A stretch of 64,000 nt of DNA from Nitrospinae bacterium AH_259_B05_G02_I21 (GCA_027717595.1 JALLOF010000004.1:35999-99998); one strand, 5' to 3'. Positions 1 to 8,747 are shown, counted from the first letter of the stretch. Numbers and translations: made by a program. The notes: a model not told the origin generated them from the sequence alone.

Positions 1-3000
1 CGAATAAGCCTTGACCTAGACCAAGACCCTTGCACTCCGGAGGAGGTTGAACATTTCTTCTCCCCTATTTGGTATGACCCGCACTTGTCGGCTCCAGCTC
101 CTCGGGGTAGAAACCTCGTCGCAAAGGACAAACCTCACGTTCTTCTTGATTTGGCTTCTGTATTAGATGACATTGTCGGTCGACTGGCATCCTTTTACCA
201 ATCATTCTTCGAACACTTTCGCACGGGACGCATAGGGAATCCCCTAAGGGACACCGTCCTATCCATTTTCGAACTCTGGTGCAAGAAGGCCTTGGTGCTA
301 CCTCCACCCGAGTGCCTCGAATGTCTTATGCCGGAAATCACCAAAGGGCCCAAGTCACCACAGGAGATGGAGAGACATATCCTAGACTTAGGTTTCCCCT
401 CAGCCGTCTCAGCTCCCGTAGCTGATGCGCTGGCGGCACTCACTCAAACTCAACAAAGAGTCAAAGAAAAAAACATCCGTGAAATAATTTGGCCTCTCTA
501 CTCAGATACCGTCGAGAAGCTCTGCGCTCAAACGGCCCACGTAATGTTGGCCCGTGCTCTCCTGTATCGAATTGGTGAGGATTATGGAACGTTCGGTAGG
601 ACCCTCTCAAGCCCAGAACTGGAGGACGTTTTAACCGCCCAAGCTCTCGTACCAGCGGGAGAACATTTGCCAGCTTTTGACCTCATGGAACGGGTGCGCC
701 AACACATGAAGACGTTTTTACCCACCGTCTACGAATATGGGGAATTTGACTGGTGGTGGGTTGATAATACCAAGCGTCCAGCCGGTACTAAACAGGCTCG
801 TCTCCTTGACTTGGAACGTCAGCACAACACTCATCTAGCCTTGATGCTCCGCCAACTTGATGGGTTCTTTTTCGGCGAGGTGGACGTAGATGTTTGGCGA
901 AACGTTTACCAAAACTATCTTCCTACAGAAGACCGGCAGAAGCTTGGCGGTTTTTTCACACCTGATGAACTTATTGACCTCGTCCTTGACCTATTGGGTT
1001 ATGTTCCTGACTCAATGGAACTTTGCCAAAAGACCTTCATAGACCCCGCATGCGGAAGTGGGGCTTTCGTTGCTAATGCTATTTCTAGGCTTCTGACTCA
1101 CTTGGAGTGTGAATTGCCTTGTCATTCGCACCTCCATCGAAAGCGTCAACCTTCCTGGAAAAAAGCCGAAGCCATAATATCAATTGTCACTCGAAACCTT
1201 CATGCCGTAGATATCCATCCCTTTGCTGCTTTTCTTACTACACTCAATGTGGTGTTTCTTCTTCTGCCTTACTATCTGAGGGTTCGCTCAAAAAATCCTC
1301 ATTACGCGCTGAATATACATGTATATGCTGTGGATTCGCTTTTAGAGCCTGAAGGGGAAGTTGAACTTAAGCTTTTTGAGAAAGCAAACTCACGCATAAG
1401 ACTCTCTCAAGAGTCGATTAAGCGCTATAAGGAAATTTTAAAGAAGCATTTTGACTTTTACTTTGGTAACCCACCTTGGGGAGGGAAACTCAAAGGTCGT
1501 CTTTCCCCAGTTTACGATAAGGAGCAACGCCGCCGCTTAGAACTTGAATACCCGGCTGCAGCCCTCGGCAAGTATGACATTTACGGTTTGTTCATCGAAC
1601 GTGCTTTGAAAGTTCTGAATACTGGAGGTCGACTTGGGCTTGTCACGCAAGGTTCTTTTGTCGATAAAAGTTGGGCACGAGGAGTTCGTAAATTGTTGGC
1701 TGAAAAGACTTGTATCGATTACCTAGTTGACCTCAATCCTTTTGGGCAGACCTTCTTCAAAGCCATGAACATTCCTTGTATAGTTATTTCTGAAAACACA
1801 CCATCAGACGACGCCAACGCTATTGCTCTTCTCTCCTCACCGCCTAAAGACTTCAGGGAACTCTCAGAGCAAGAACGTAAACACCTAGTGGTAACAACTG
1901 TTCGCAAAGCTCTTGAACACGTTGAGCGCGGAGACCCACTAGCAGAAGTTGGTTTCGCCCGTGCCTGTAATATGTCTAGGGCCAGCCTAAGGAAAACAGC
2001 CCGAGAACGTTGGAACCTCTCACCTCCGAAAGAAGCTATTGAGGTGAGTTCAGAGATGTTCAACATTACTGACCTATTGGAACCGAGGCAAGGTGTAACC
2101 CCTGGAGTATTCCTAGACATATTTTTACTAACTGAAGCTGATGTGCTAAATTTAAAACTCGAGGAAGAGTTAATTCATAAGGCGATAAAAACTAAAGAAG
2201 CTGCTCGGTGGTCATTTGAGTGGAAAGGACGTTATCTACTCTATCCTTATCTTTTTATCGGTGGTGAAACTAAACCTAAACCAGCATTTTCAATAAAATA
2301 CCGTGGCATGAATATTGACGCACTGAATTTTTATTTTTCACTAGATAAGAGGGAAAAGCAAATTCTAAGAGGAGCAAGCTTAGATTACAAAACGGTGCAA
2401 GCTCTTCTAAATCATCGGTTGGGATTGGGGCTAGTAAAATATCCAAACGCAGCTAATTACTTACTTCGGCATTACGAACGATTAGGGGAAAGGGTTTTCG
2501 AACAGAGGGAAATTCGGGAACATAATAAAGAGTGGTATGAGTATTGGCGGCCGAGAGATGAAGCACTATTCTTAAAAAGTCCGCGAATTGTTTCCCCCAC
2601 TCTTTCTAAGAAAGTCCGATTCGCTTTGGACTCTGAGGGTTATCTTTCCGACCACGCCTGCTACTACCTACTGCCAACGAAAAAAACCATTGGGAACAGG
2701 ACACAGTTCCTCGAAGCACTATCTAAAACTTTGAAACGCGATACGGACGTCTTTGATGTCTTAAAATATTGTCTTGCTTTCCTTAATTCTCCTTTTGCTC
2801 AGTATAGGTTCACTACAGGATACCGTCCACGTCCAGGGGAAGTTTACTCTGTCACTAAACCCTTTTTTAGAGAAATCCCTATTCCGCCACCAAAAAATAA
2901 GAAGCACGTCGAATCAATCCTTAAAAGAGTAAACACTATACTTGTCGAGTCAGATACAAAGAAGCTGCAGGCCGAGGAGAAGAAGCTATTCAAGCTGGTG

Positions 3001-3024
3001 ATGAAAATGCTGGGTGTAAAATAA
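1..3024 (+). CDS. N6-adenine DNA methylase, Eco57I/type IIG-like (5' end outside window)
   Basis: The frame is open from base 1, so the gene starts upstream of the window; the TTG at 85 is only the first possible start inside it and protein-like sequence precedes it. About 1007 residues are visible. Motif I DPACGSG (visible residues 348-354) binds S-adenosylmethionine and NPPW (490-493) is the catalytic motif of an amino-methyltransferase that makes N6-methyladenine. About 490 residues follow the catalytic core, the right place for target recognition, and the long N-terminal part could hold a nuclease, but I see no clear PD-ExK there. The gene is AT-richer than the core genome to the right. 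It is followed by a TPR gene and an Mrr-type endonuclease, so I read it as the modification arm of a defence module. The exact subfamily (IIG, orphan methylase or BREX-like) is not settled. Confidence 0.85.
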   Translation, partial: RISLDLDQDPCTPEEVEHFFSPIWYDPHLSAPAPRGRNLVAKDKPHVLLDLASVLDDIVGRLASFYQSFFEHFRTGRIGNPLRDTVLSIFELWCKKALVLPPPECLECLMPEITKGPKSPQEMERHILDLGFPSAVSAPVADALAALTQTQQRVKEKNIREIIWPLYSDTVEKLCAQTAHVMLARALLYRIGEDYGTFGRTLSSPELEDVLTAQALVPAGEHLPAFDLMERVRQHMKTFLPTVYEYGEFDWWWVDNTKRPAGTKQARLLDLERQHNTHLALMLRQLDGFFFGEVDVDVWRNVYQNYLPTEDRQKLGGFFTPDELIDLVLDLLGYVPDSMELCQKTFIDPACGSGAFVANAISRLLTHLECELPCHSHLHRKRQPSWKKAEAIISIVTRNLHAVDIHPFAAFLTTLNVVFLLLPYYLRVRSKNPHYALNIHVYAVDSLLEPEGEVELKLFEKANSRIRLSQESIKRYKEILKKHFDFYFGNPPWGGKLKGRLSPVYDKEQRRRLELEYPAAALGKYDIYGLFIERALKVLNTGGRLGLVTQGSFVDKSWARGVRKLLAEKTCIDYLVDLNPFGQTFFKAMNIPCIVISENTPSDDANAIALLSSPPKDFRELSEQERKHLVVTTVRKALEHVERGDPLAEVGFARACNMSRASLRKTARERWNLSPPKEAIEVSSEMFNITDLLEPRQGVTPGVFLDIFLLTEADVLNLKLEEELIHKAIKTKEAARWSFEWKGRYLLYPYLFIGGETKPKPAFSIKYRGMNIDALNFYFSLDKREKQILRGASLDYKTVQALLNHRLGLGLVKYPNAANYLLRHYERLGERVFEQREIREHNKEWYEYWRPRDEALFLKSPRIVSPTLSKKVRFALDSEGYLSDHACYYLLPTKKTIGNRTQFLEALSKTLKRDTDVFDVLKYCLAFLNSPFAQYRFTTGYRPRPGEVYSVTKPFFREIPIPPPKNKKHVESILKRVNTILVESDTKKLQAEEKKLFKLVMKMLGVK

Positions 3025-3121
3025 AATGTTAAAACTCCAGTTTGAAAAGGTCGAGGATTAAATAATAGGACCATAGGGCCCTCCTGCACTTTCCTAACGA
3101 AGGCAACTCTGGAGCTATAGA

Positions 3122-4567
3122 ATGAAGCATGAAGACCTTTCCTCATTGCTAGAAAAAGGCGATGAAGCCCTTCATGCGGAAGACTACGAGGAAGCGGTAG
3201 AGATATTCGAGAAGGTAATACAACTTCAGCCCGACAATGCTGGGGCATTTTATAGTTTGGGTCAAGCTTATATGGGGGCTTATGACCATTGGGAGGCGGA
3301 AGCGGCAATCCGAGAAGCGATAAGAATCTACAATAAATTGATACGTTTGGAACCCAACGACGCCGAGGCACATTACGGGCTAGGACAGGCTTACTTGGAG
3401 TGTTACGCCTACTCAGACGAGACAAAAATGCCCGAGTATGCTGTAGAGTCGTTCAAAGAGGCAATACGAATAGAGCCCCATTTTGTCGAAGCCCACATGG
3501 GTTTGGGGAAGGGTTATAGATGCATCGGCCGTTACGAGGATGCGGAGGATGCGTATAAGAAGGCGATACGTATCGAACCAGATAATGCCGCTATTCAATT
3601 TGGCTTAGGATTGACTTATGAAAATTGTCGTGAACGGATTGACGATGCTGTGGCAGCATATAAAGAGGCGATACGACTTGAGCCGGATGACACTCTTTTA
3701 TACGGTCGTCTGGCGTTTACCTACTACCAGCTCGGGCGTTACGATGAAGTGATAAATGTATACAAGGAGTTAATATGCCTGAACCCCGACCAGGCTCATC
3801 ACTACCGTGGCCTGGGAGACGCTTACTGGAAACTCGGTAGCTATGAGAATTCACTAACAGCATATGAAGAAGCGATTCGCTTACAACCTGATAATTCCAA
3901 CTCATATTCTTCTTTGGGAAGAATTTACTTGCAGCTTGGCCGTCGCGAAGATGCGGAGACTGCTTTTCAAAAAGGGGCGAGTCTAAAGTCGGATAAGTAC
4001 TTAGAATATTCCGCCCTAGGGGATGCATACCTTGGCCTTGGCTATCATGATAAGGCGCTCACATCTTACCTGGAAGCGGTACGCTTGAAGCCTGAACATT
4101 CCTTTGCTCACTTCCAGTTGGGACGGGCGTATGAGACGGTTAGCCGCACCGAGGAAGCGATAGCTGCATATGAAGAGGCGGTAAGACTTAAGCCTCTTGA
4201 CTATACTATTGCATACGATTATTTGGGGGCGGCTTACTTTAAGGCTGGTCGTTACGAGGAATCAATAGCTACATACCAGGATTCAATAGCCCTTCGTAAG
4301 AGGAATGCCGATGCGTGCTTGGGCCTGGGAAAGGCCTACAGCAAGCATGGTCAAAAAGTGAAAGCTATACTGGCATTTAAAGAATCGAAACGCCTGAAGC
4401 CCAAGAACACTGAGGCACGATACAACTTGGGACTGGCTTTCTTAGAAATCGGCAACCATGAAGGCGCAATGGAGGAGTATAAGACCCTGGAAAGGCTGGA
4501 TACAGATAAGGCCGAAGAGCTACTTGCCTTGATTAAAAATGCCGGCGGTGAGGTACATCATGATTAA
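3122..4567 (+). CDS. Tetratricopeptide repeat (TPR) protein
   Basis: A 481-residue protein made almost entirely of about twelve TPR units of roughly 34 residues (recurring pattern ending in AIRLEPDN-like turns followed by A-Y-LG-aY at helix A). There is no signal peptide, membrane segment or enzymatic domain, so it is a cytoplasmic scaffold. It starts 98 bases after the methylase and its last 8 bases overlap the start of the nuclease gene, so it is very likely co-translated with the nuclease. TPR proteins occur as sensor or assembly subunits in several defence systems; here that role is inferred from position alone. Low GC matches its neighbours on both sides. Confidence 0.85.
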   Translation: MKHEDLSSLLEKGDEALHAEDYEEAVEIFEKVIQLQPDNAGAFYSLGQAYMGAYDHWEAEAAIREAIRIYNKLIRLEPNDAEAHYGLGQAYLECYAYSDETKMPEYAVESFKEAIRIEPHFVEAHMGLGKGYRCIGRYEDAEDAYKKAIRIEPDNAAIQFGLGLTYENCRERIDDAVAAYKEAIRLEPDDTLLYGRLAFTYYQLGRYDEVINVYKELICLNPDQAHHYRGLGDAYWKLGSYENSLTAYEEAIRLQPDNSNSYSSLGRIYLQLGRREDAETAFQKGASLKSDKYLEYSALGDAYLGLGYHDKALTSYLEAVRLKPEHSFAHFQLGRAYETVSRTEEAIAAYEEAVRLKPLDYTIAYDYLGAAYFKAGRYEESIATYQDSIALRKRNADACLGLGKAYSKHGQKVKAILAFKESKRLKPKNTEARYNLGLAFLEIGNHEGAMEEYKTLERLDTDKAEELLALIKNAGGEVHHD

Positions 4568-5555
4568 TGATAAAACCGTTTGGGTTGTAAGGGCTGGTAA
4601 TAACAACGAAATTGCTCAGGAGGTGGAGGAACAGTCCGCAGTCGCTCTCGGCTGGGCGGATGTTTCTAATCTTTCCAGCACCTCCTCAAGGGATGACGTT
4701 AAATCTAAAGTGCGTGAGGCGTATCCTCATCTTTCAGAGAAAAAGGTAATTCCCTCCGCCGGTCAAATATTCCGGTTTGTTCACGAGATGAAGGAGGGAG
4801 ACTACGTTCTAACCCCAATCAGAGCGACGCGGGAAGTTCTTATTGGCCAAATCACCGGTCCTTACGAATACAATCCAAGCACTATCTCGGCGAATTATCC
4901 TCACGCAAGGAAGGTTAAGTGGCAAAAGAAGGTCTCCCGCGACGACTTCACCTCCAGCGCCCGTAATGCTCTTGGGAGCTCTCTTACCGTCTTTACGGTC
5001 ACTCCATATAGACAGGAAATCAGGAGCCTATTGGAGGGAGAGCCCAGGGGAACTGAAGAACCCGAAGTTGAAGAGGTCGATATCTACGCTGATGTGAAGG
5101 AAAAATCGGACGAACTAATTTCAGACGCTATCAGTAAGCTTGACCCCTATGAATTCCAGGACCTAGTAGCAGGGGTGCTTCGAGCGATGGGACTACGGAC
5201 GAAGGTGAGTCCTCCCGGCCCCGACCATGGGATAGACATCGTCGCGCACCCTGACCACTTTGGCTTCGAAGAACCGCGAATCAAAGTGCAGGTCAAACAT
5301 CGCCAGGCAACAGTAGGTGGTGGGGACATGCGGAACTTCATAACGACAGTGCGGGAAGGGGAAAAAGGACTCTTTGTCTCCACGGGAGGTTATACAAAAG
5401 AGGCAGAAACTGAAGCTCGAATTGCTAATCCTCCTGTGACCTGCTTGGACCGAGACCAGTTTGTCGACTTGCTTTTGGAGCATTACGAGAATATGGAGCC
5501 TGAGCTGCGAGCAATGATTCCTCTGAAGAAGGTTTATATCCCAGTCAACCCGTAA
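4560..5555 (+). CDS. Restriction endonuclease with PUA/EVE-like N-terminus and Mrr-type nuclease (COG4127-like)
   Basis: I place the start at the ATG at 4560, inside the end of the TPR gene and preceded by a GGTGAGG-like ribosome site; a longer frame from 4539 is possible. The protein is about 331 residues. Residues 1-150 (VWVVRAG near the start, then VALGW and a YVLTPI strand) look like the PUA/EVE-related domain of the COG4127 family, a fold used to read modified bases. The C-terminal half is an Mrr_cat PD-(D/E)xK nuclease: FQDLVAGVLRAMG, then D222-x3-D226 and Q244-V-K246, then the SxGGYT segment typical of Mrr proteins. It would cut DNA according to modification state. Together with the methylase and TPR genes it forms a likely three-gene defence module. 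Confidence 0.8.
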   Translation: MINDKTVWVVRAGNNNEIAQEVEEQSAVALGWADVSNLSSTSSRDDVKSKVREAYPHLSEKKVIPSAGQIFRFVHEMKEGDYVLTPIRATREVLIGQITGPYEYNPSTISANYPHARKVKWQKKVSRDDFTSSARNALGSSLTVFTVTPYRQEIRSLLEGEPRGTEEPEVEEVDIYADVKEKSDELISDAISKLDPYEFQDLVAGVLRAMGLRTKVSPPGPDHGIDIVAHPDHFGFEEPRIKVQVKHRQATVGGGDMRNFITTVREGEKGLFVSTGGYTKEAETEARIANPPVTCLDRDQFVDLLLEHYENMEPELRAMIPLKKVYIPVNP

Positions 5556-5608
5556 GCGGGTGAGGGCGCTTCAAGGAAATCGGGCTACATTTCTTCATTA
5601 TTATCTTG

Positions 5609-5770
5609 CTATGCATCAGGACACTCCATCGCATGCCGGATGGTGTAGCGTAAGACCTCGGCCACCGTTAGACCTTGAGCGGCAGCAATACGCTCAATCT
5701 TCTCCCTGTCCTCCTTAGGGAGCCGGAAAGTGATGGTGGCGTCGTGCCGCTCTGTTGCCTCCGGGTTCAT
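5609..5770 (-). CDS. Small ribbon-helix-helix DNA-binding protein
   Basis: A 53-residue reading frame starting with ATG at 5770 behind a GAGGG ribosome site. The sequence runs ATITFRLPKEDREKIERIAA, then a helix with TVAEVLRYTIRHAM. That is a beta strand followed by two helices, the ribbon-helix-helix (Arc/MetJ, CopG-like) fold found in antitoxins and small plasmid or phage repressors. No toxin gene is recognisable next to it. It lies convergent with the restriction module and upstream of the terminase-like gene, within the element that ends at 6622. Its DNA target is unknown. Confidence 0.7.
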   Translation of the reverse strand: MNPEATERHDATITFRLPKEDREKIERIAAAQGLTVAEVLRYTIRHAMECPDA

Positions 5771-5959
5771 CGTCGCCCTCGTATCATGAGTTGTCTTACA
5801 TTTTCGTGGAAAAATCGGGCCGAAAACGGCACCAGATGCAGATTACCGGAATAAAATATTGTGGGGCGCTCCGCTCTGCCCGCTTACTTCTTCTATTTGC
5901 ACCATTTACAGCAACCCGCGCCTCAATAATGTTAAGTATTATCAAGTAATTTGGCCGCA

Positions 5960-6271
5960 TTAGAAAAGCCCCATCAGGCGGCCGTAGAGCTCACAAGCTT
6001 TTACCGATGCCATCCAGTCGTGGGCTTGTAACATGATTGCCTCAAGCTGCCGGGCGTAGGATACGGCATCGAGTCCAAGCAAGTCGCAGGCTAGGGTCAA
6101 TTCTTTCTTGACCCGTGGGTCCTTGAGCACCTCGCAAGCGATGCTGGCTGCCGAGGAGGGCTTGCAGTTGTACACCGCCAAGGCCGCAGCCCTGCCGTTG
6201 AAGCCTCGCGCCAAGTACTCCTTGAGGAACAGTCTCCGCTTGGGCGAAAGGGGTTTCTCGTATCGCCTCAT
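5960..6271 (-). CDS. Terminase small-subunit-like DNA-binding protein
   Basis: I start this 103-residue protein at the ATG at 6271 because GGAGAAGGA sits just upstream; a TTG at 6319 would add 16 residues. The central part (RRLFLKEYLARGFNGRAAAL, then a helix ending KDPRVKKEL) matches the pattern of phage terminase small subunits: a F-x-x-x-Y-L segment, an N-x-x-x-A helix-turn-helix, and the L-x-x-P-x-V ending. These proteins recognise phage DNA for packaging; in mobile elements short versions also occur alone. No large terminase, portal or capsid gene is in view, so it may be a remnant or belong to a phage satellite whose other genes lie left of the window. Confidence 0.55.
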   Translation of the reverse strand: MRRYEKPLSPKRRLFLKEYLARGFNGRAAALAVYNCKPSSAASIACEVLKDPRVKKELTLACDLLGLDAVSYARQLEAIMLQAHDWMASVKACELYGRLMGLF

Positions 6272-6577
6272 ATTCCTTCTCCAATTCTCAACGGGAATTA
6301 CTTCGTAATTCCCTGTCAATTTGCCGGTGTCTTACACGGCATTCCGGTAATCGTGAAAAACAGTGGCCGCGGTGTACGTGCCTGCTATTCATCTGGCAAT
6401 TGATTTCCCATCGGGCCGGTGGCCCATTGTGCCCAGTATTGTGCCCGTCCTCACCTAACGACACCAAATTTCACCCAACGTCAGCCAATTGCCTCCAGGC
6501 GAGACAACGTGCTACGCTCTCGCTACAATAGGCTTTTGCAAGGCCTTAGAGGATTCGCTCAACCCAGGATGCTTGGT
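6272..6577. other. Non-coding end of the integrated element
   Basis: No convincing gene is present. The stretch holds the ribosome site of the terminase-like gene at its left edge and two pairs of short direct repeats at 6426-6480, and leads directly into the tRNA-Arg fragment. Such repeat-rich DNA next to an attachment site is typical of integrase arm-site regions. Confidence 0.4.
6426..6480 (+). repeat. Two pairs of short direct repeats near the attachment site
   Basis: ATTGTGCCC occurs at 6426-6434 and again at 6438-6446 (12-base period). TCACCTAACG at 6451-6460 is repeated with one change (TCACCCAACG) at 6471-6480 (20-base period). The repeats lie about 100-150 bases inside the tRNA fragment at 6578. 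Position and spacing fit arm-type binding sites for a tyrosine integrase or its excision factor; that role is inference. Confidence 0.45.
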
Positions 6578-6622
6578 CTTCTAATCCGTAGGTCGGAGGT
6601 TCGAATCCTCCCAGGCGTGCCA
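6578..6622 (+). other. Displaced 3' half of tRNA-Arg(UCU), probable attachment site (attR)
   Basis: From 6578 the sequence reads as the 3' part of a tRNA: anticodon loop CTTCTAA (anticodon TCT at 6580-6582), 3' anticodon strand TCCGT, variable loop, T-stem GGAGG/CCTCC with TTCGAAT loop, acceptor strand CAGGCGT, discriminator G and CCA at 6620-6622. The bases just upstream (TTGGT) cannot pair with TCCGT, and no matching 5' acceptor strand ACGCCTG exists upstream, so there is no complete tRNA. Identity starting in the anticodon loop and ending at CCA is the usual footprint of a tyrosine integrase. The intact tRNA should lie at the other end of the element, left of the window. Confidence 0.75.
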
Positions 6623-6831
6623 TTGCTTTCAATACCGCACCGGTCTCCGCCCCTTCCCACTCACATCGGCCGTCGGGGCCAACCTGCGGCCATTTCCTGA
6701 CCGTGTTATATGTATAATCCATGGTTTTTTGCGCCAACCCAGGATTTCCCAGGTGAGCTAGTGAAACGACGTTTTGCAAATGGTCCTCCGAGCCACCAGC
6801 ATCGGGTCAGCCAGCGGGCCGCGCCCTGCCC

Positions 6832-6860
6832 TTGCATCCCGGCGGCCCCCAACCTATAAT
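6832..6860 (+). promoter_or_regulatory. Probable sigma70 promoter of the tRNA cluster
   Basis: TTGCAT (6832-6837), a 17-base spacer and a perfect TATAAT (6855-6860) lie about 85 bases upstream of tRNA-His. A second TATAAT at 6713-6718, with TG one base upstream, lacks a good -35. The 6623-6831 stretch shows no gene. Confidence 0.5.
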
Positions 6861-6944
6861 AGTTTAGCTGGGAGTCCGAGCCTGCGAATCACTGTACGGC
6901 TCGAGCGTAGAGAGGATCTTTCCCTCACCATGACCTTGTTTGGT

Positions 6945-7020
6945 GGTGGGCGTAGCTCAAGGGTAGAGCACCAGGTTGTGGTCCTGGGGGTTGTGGGTTC
7001 GAATCCCATCGCTCACCCCA
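6945..7020 (+). tRNA. tRNA-His(GTG)
   Basis: Acceptor GTGGGCG pairs with CGCTCAC; an extra G at 6945 faces the discriminator C, the -1 identity base of tRNA-His. Anticodon stem CCAGG/CCTGG encloses GTG, and CCA is encoded. Confidence 0.95.
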
Positions 7021-7092
7021 AGAACATTCACCGAAGGGCCCCGCAGAGGGTCTCCCAGGGCCTGCGACGGGGCCCTGGCTCGAACGAACGTC

Positions 7093-7169
<77 letters not shown>

Positions 7170-7205
7170 TTTTATGATGGAGGCCGGTCGCGAGAGTCAT
7201 CCGGT

Positions 7206-7281
7206 GGGCGGCTAGCTCAACTGGCAGAGCAACGGACTCTTAATCCGTAGGTTGAAGGTTCGATTCCTTCGCCGCTCACCA
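7206..7281 (+). tRNA. tRNA-Lys(CTT)
   Basis: Acceptor GGGCGGC pairs with GCCGCTC (one G-T), anticodon stem ACGGA/TCCGT encloses CTT, T-arm GAAGG-TTCGATT-CCTTC, encoded CCA. Confidence 0.95.
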
Positions 7282-7325
7282 AACCTTCAGGGGCGAAGGG
7301 GCGCGGGCTCCTTCGCCCCTGCCCT

Positions 7326-7410
7326 GCGAGAGTGGCGGAACTGGTAGACGCGCAGGATTTAGGATCCTGTGGCTTCGGCCGTGGGGGTTCGAATCCCTCC
7401 TCTCGCACCA
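7326..7410 (+). tRNA. tRNA-Leu(TAG)
   Basis: A class II tRNA of 85 bases with a long variable arm. Acceptor GCGAGAG pairs with CTCTCGC, anticodon stem CAGGA/TCCTG encloses TAG, and CCA is encoded. The trigger factor gene starts 39 bases later, so the tRNAs and tig may share a transcript. Confidence 0.95.
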
Positions 7411-7448
7411 TCCTGTCCCGGCCATCGCCCCTAAGGGAGCAGAAAACC

Positions 7449-8747
7449 GTGGAGAGCTCCATCACGACCGTGGACGAGGTCACCCGCCAGGTGGCCGTCA
7501 CCGTGTCGGCCGAGGAGGTCCGAGAGGCCCTCGACGCCGCCTACAACCGCCTGAACCGGAATGTCAAGCTCCAGGGGTTCCGCAAGGGGCGAGCCCCGCG
7601 CCAGATGCTCGAGACCCTCTACCGACATCAGGTCGAGCAAGAGGTGCTGGAGGACCTCGTCGGGCCGGCCCTCCATGAGGTCGTGACATCCCACGGGCTC
7701 GAGGCCGTGGGCCGCCCACGGGTGGAGGGGGCGGAGCTTCGGCCGGACGAACCCCTCTCCTTCACCGCCACGGTCCAGATCGTCCCCGACTTCGAGCTCC
7801 GCTCCCTGGAGGGCGAGGCGTTCACCAAGAAGGTCGTCCGGGTGACCGACGAGGAGGTGGAGGACCAGATGGCGCGGCTCGCCGAGCGGCACGCCAGCTT
7901 CGAGGAGAGCGAGGACGAACCGCTTGCCGAGGGCGACTACGCTGTCGTGGACTTCGAGAGGATCGACGAGGACCAGCCCGCCTCGAGCGGCCCGGTCCAG
8001 TCCCATCCCCTGATATTGGGCGACGGGGCCCTACACCCGGCCTTCGAAGAGCAGTTGAGCGGGGCCCGCCGGGGGGAGACCCGGGAGGTGGTTCTCCCCG
8101 CCGACGAGGAGGTGGCGCACCAGCGGCGCTTTCGCGTCACCGTCCAGGAGGTCAAGAAGCGCAGCGTGCCCCCTATTGATGAGGCGCTTGCCCGCTCCGT
8201 GGGTGAGGAGAGCCTCGAGGAGCTTCGGGCCACGCTGCGCCGCGAGATGGAGCGGCTCGAGGAGATTCGGGCCACAGAGCGGCTACGGGCGGAGGTGAGC
8301 CGCCGGCTCGTGGCGCTCCACGACATCCCCGTGCCCGATGCGCTCATCGAAGAGGAGATCCGACGGCTCATGGGCGACCTCCAGCGCTCCATGGCGGCCC
8401 GGGGCCACCAGCTCGATGCGAGCGAGATTAGGACCGAGGCGCTCTCGGAGCGGCTTCGCGAGCCCGCCCGCAAGCAGGCCGTAAGCAATCTCACCCTGGA
8501 TCGGCTCGCCGCCGAGCGGGGCATCGAGCCCAGCGAGGGCGACATCCAAACCGAAGTGGCGCGGCTGGCCAGACACCTCAATCGAGAACCCGCCGCCCTT
8601 CGAAAGGAGATTGAGGACGAGGGCACCATTGAGGGGCTTCGATTGGAGCTTCAGCGAAGCCTCGCCCTCGATAAGCTCGTCAGCGAGCTGGAGGTCACCG
8701 AGGAGACGGTGGCGCGAAAAGAAGTGGAAGAATCGGCTGACGAGTAG
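7449..8747 (+). CDS. tig: Trigger factor, ribosome-bound chaperone and prolyl isomerase
   Basis: I choose the GTG at 7449 because AAGGGAG precedes it and the product then has 432 residues, the usual length; upstream codons run back into tRNA-Leu. The N-terminal ribosome-binding domain holds the signature GFRKGRAPRQML (about residues 42-53), followed by an FKBP-type isomerase domain (about 150-240) and a helical C-terminal chaperone domain. It folds nascent chains at the ribosomal exit tunnel. It is followed by clpP and clpX, the classic tig-clpP-clpX order linking folding to degradation. A small palindrome TAGTAT-GAT-ATACTA covers its stop codon and might form part of a clpP promoter. Confidence 0.96.
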   Translation: MESSITTVDEVTRQVAVTVSAEEVREALDAAYNRLNRNVKLQGFRKGRAPRQMLETLYRHQVEQEVLEDLVGPALHEVVTSHGLEAVGRPRVEGAELRPDEPLSFTATVQIVPDFELRSLEGEAFTKKVVRVTDEEVEDQMARLAERHASFEESEDEPLAEGDYAVVDFERIDEDQPASSGPVQSHPLILGDGALHPAFEEQLSGARRGETREVVLPADEEVAHQRRFRVTVQEVKKRSVPPIDEALARSVGEESLEELRATLRREMERLEEIRATERLRAEVSRRLVALHDIPVPDALIEEEIRRLMGDLQRSMAARGHQLDASEIRTEALSERLREPARKQAVSNLTLDRLAAERGIEPSEGDIQTEVARLARHLNREPAALRKEIEDEGTIEGLRLELQRSLALDKLVSELEVTEETVARKEVEESADE

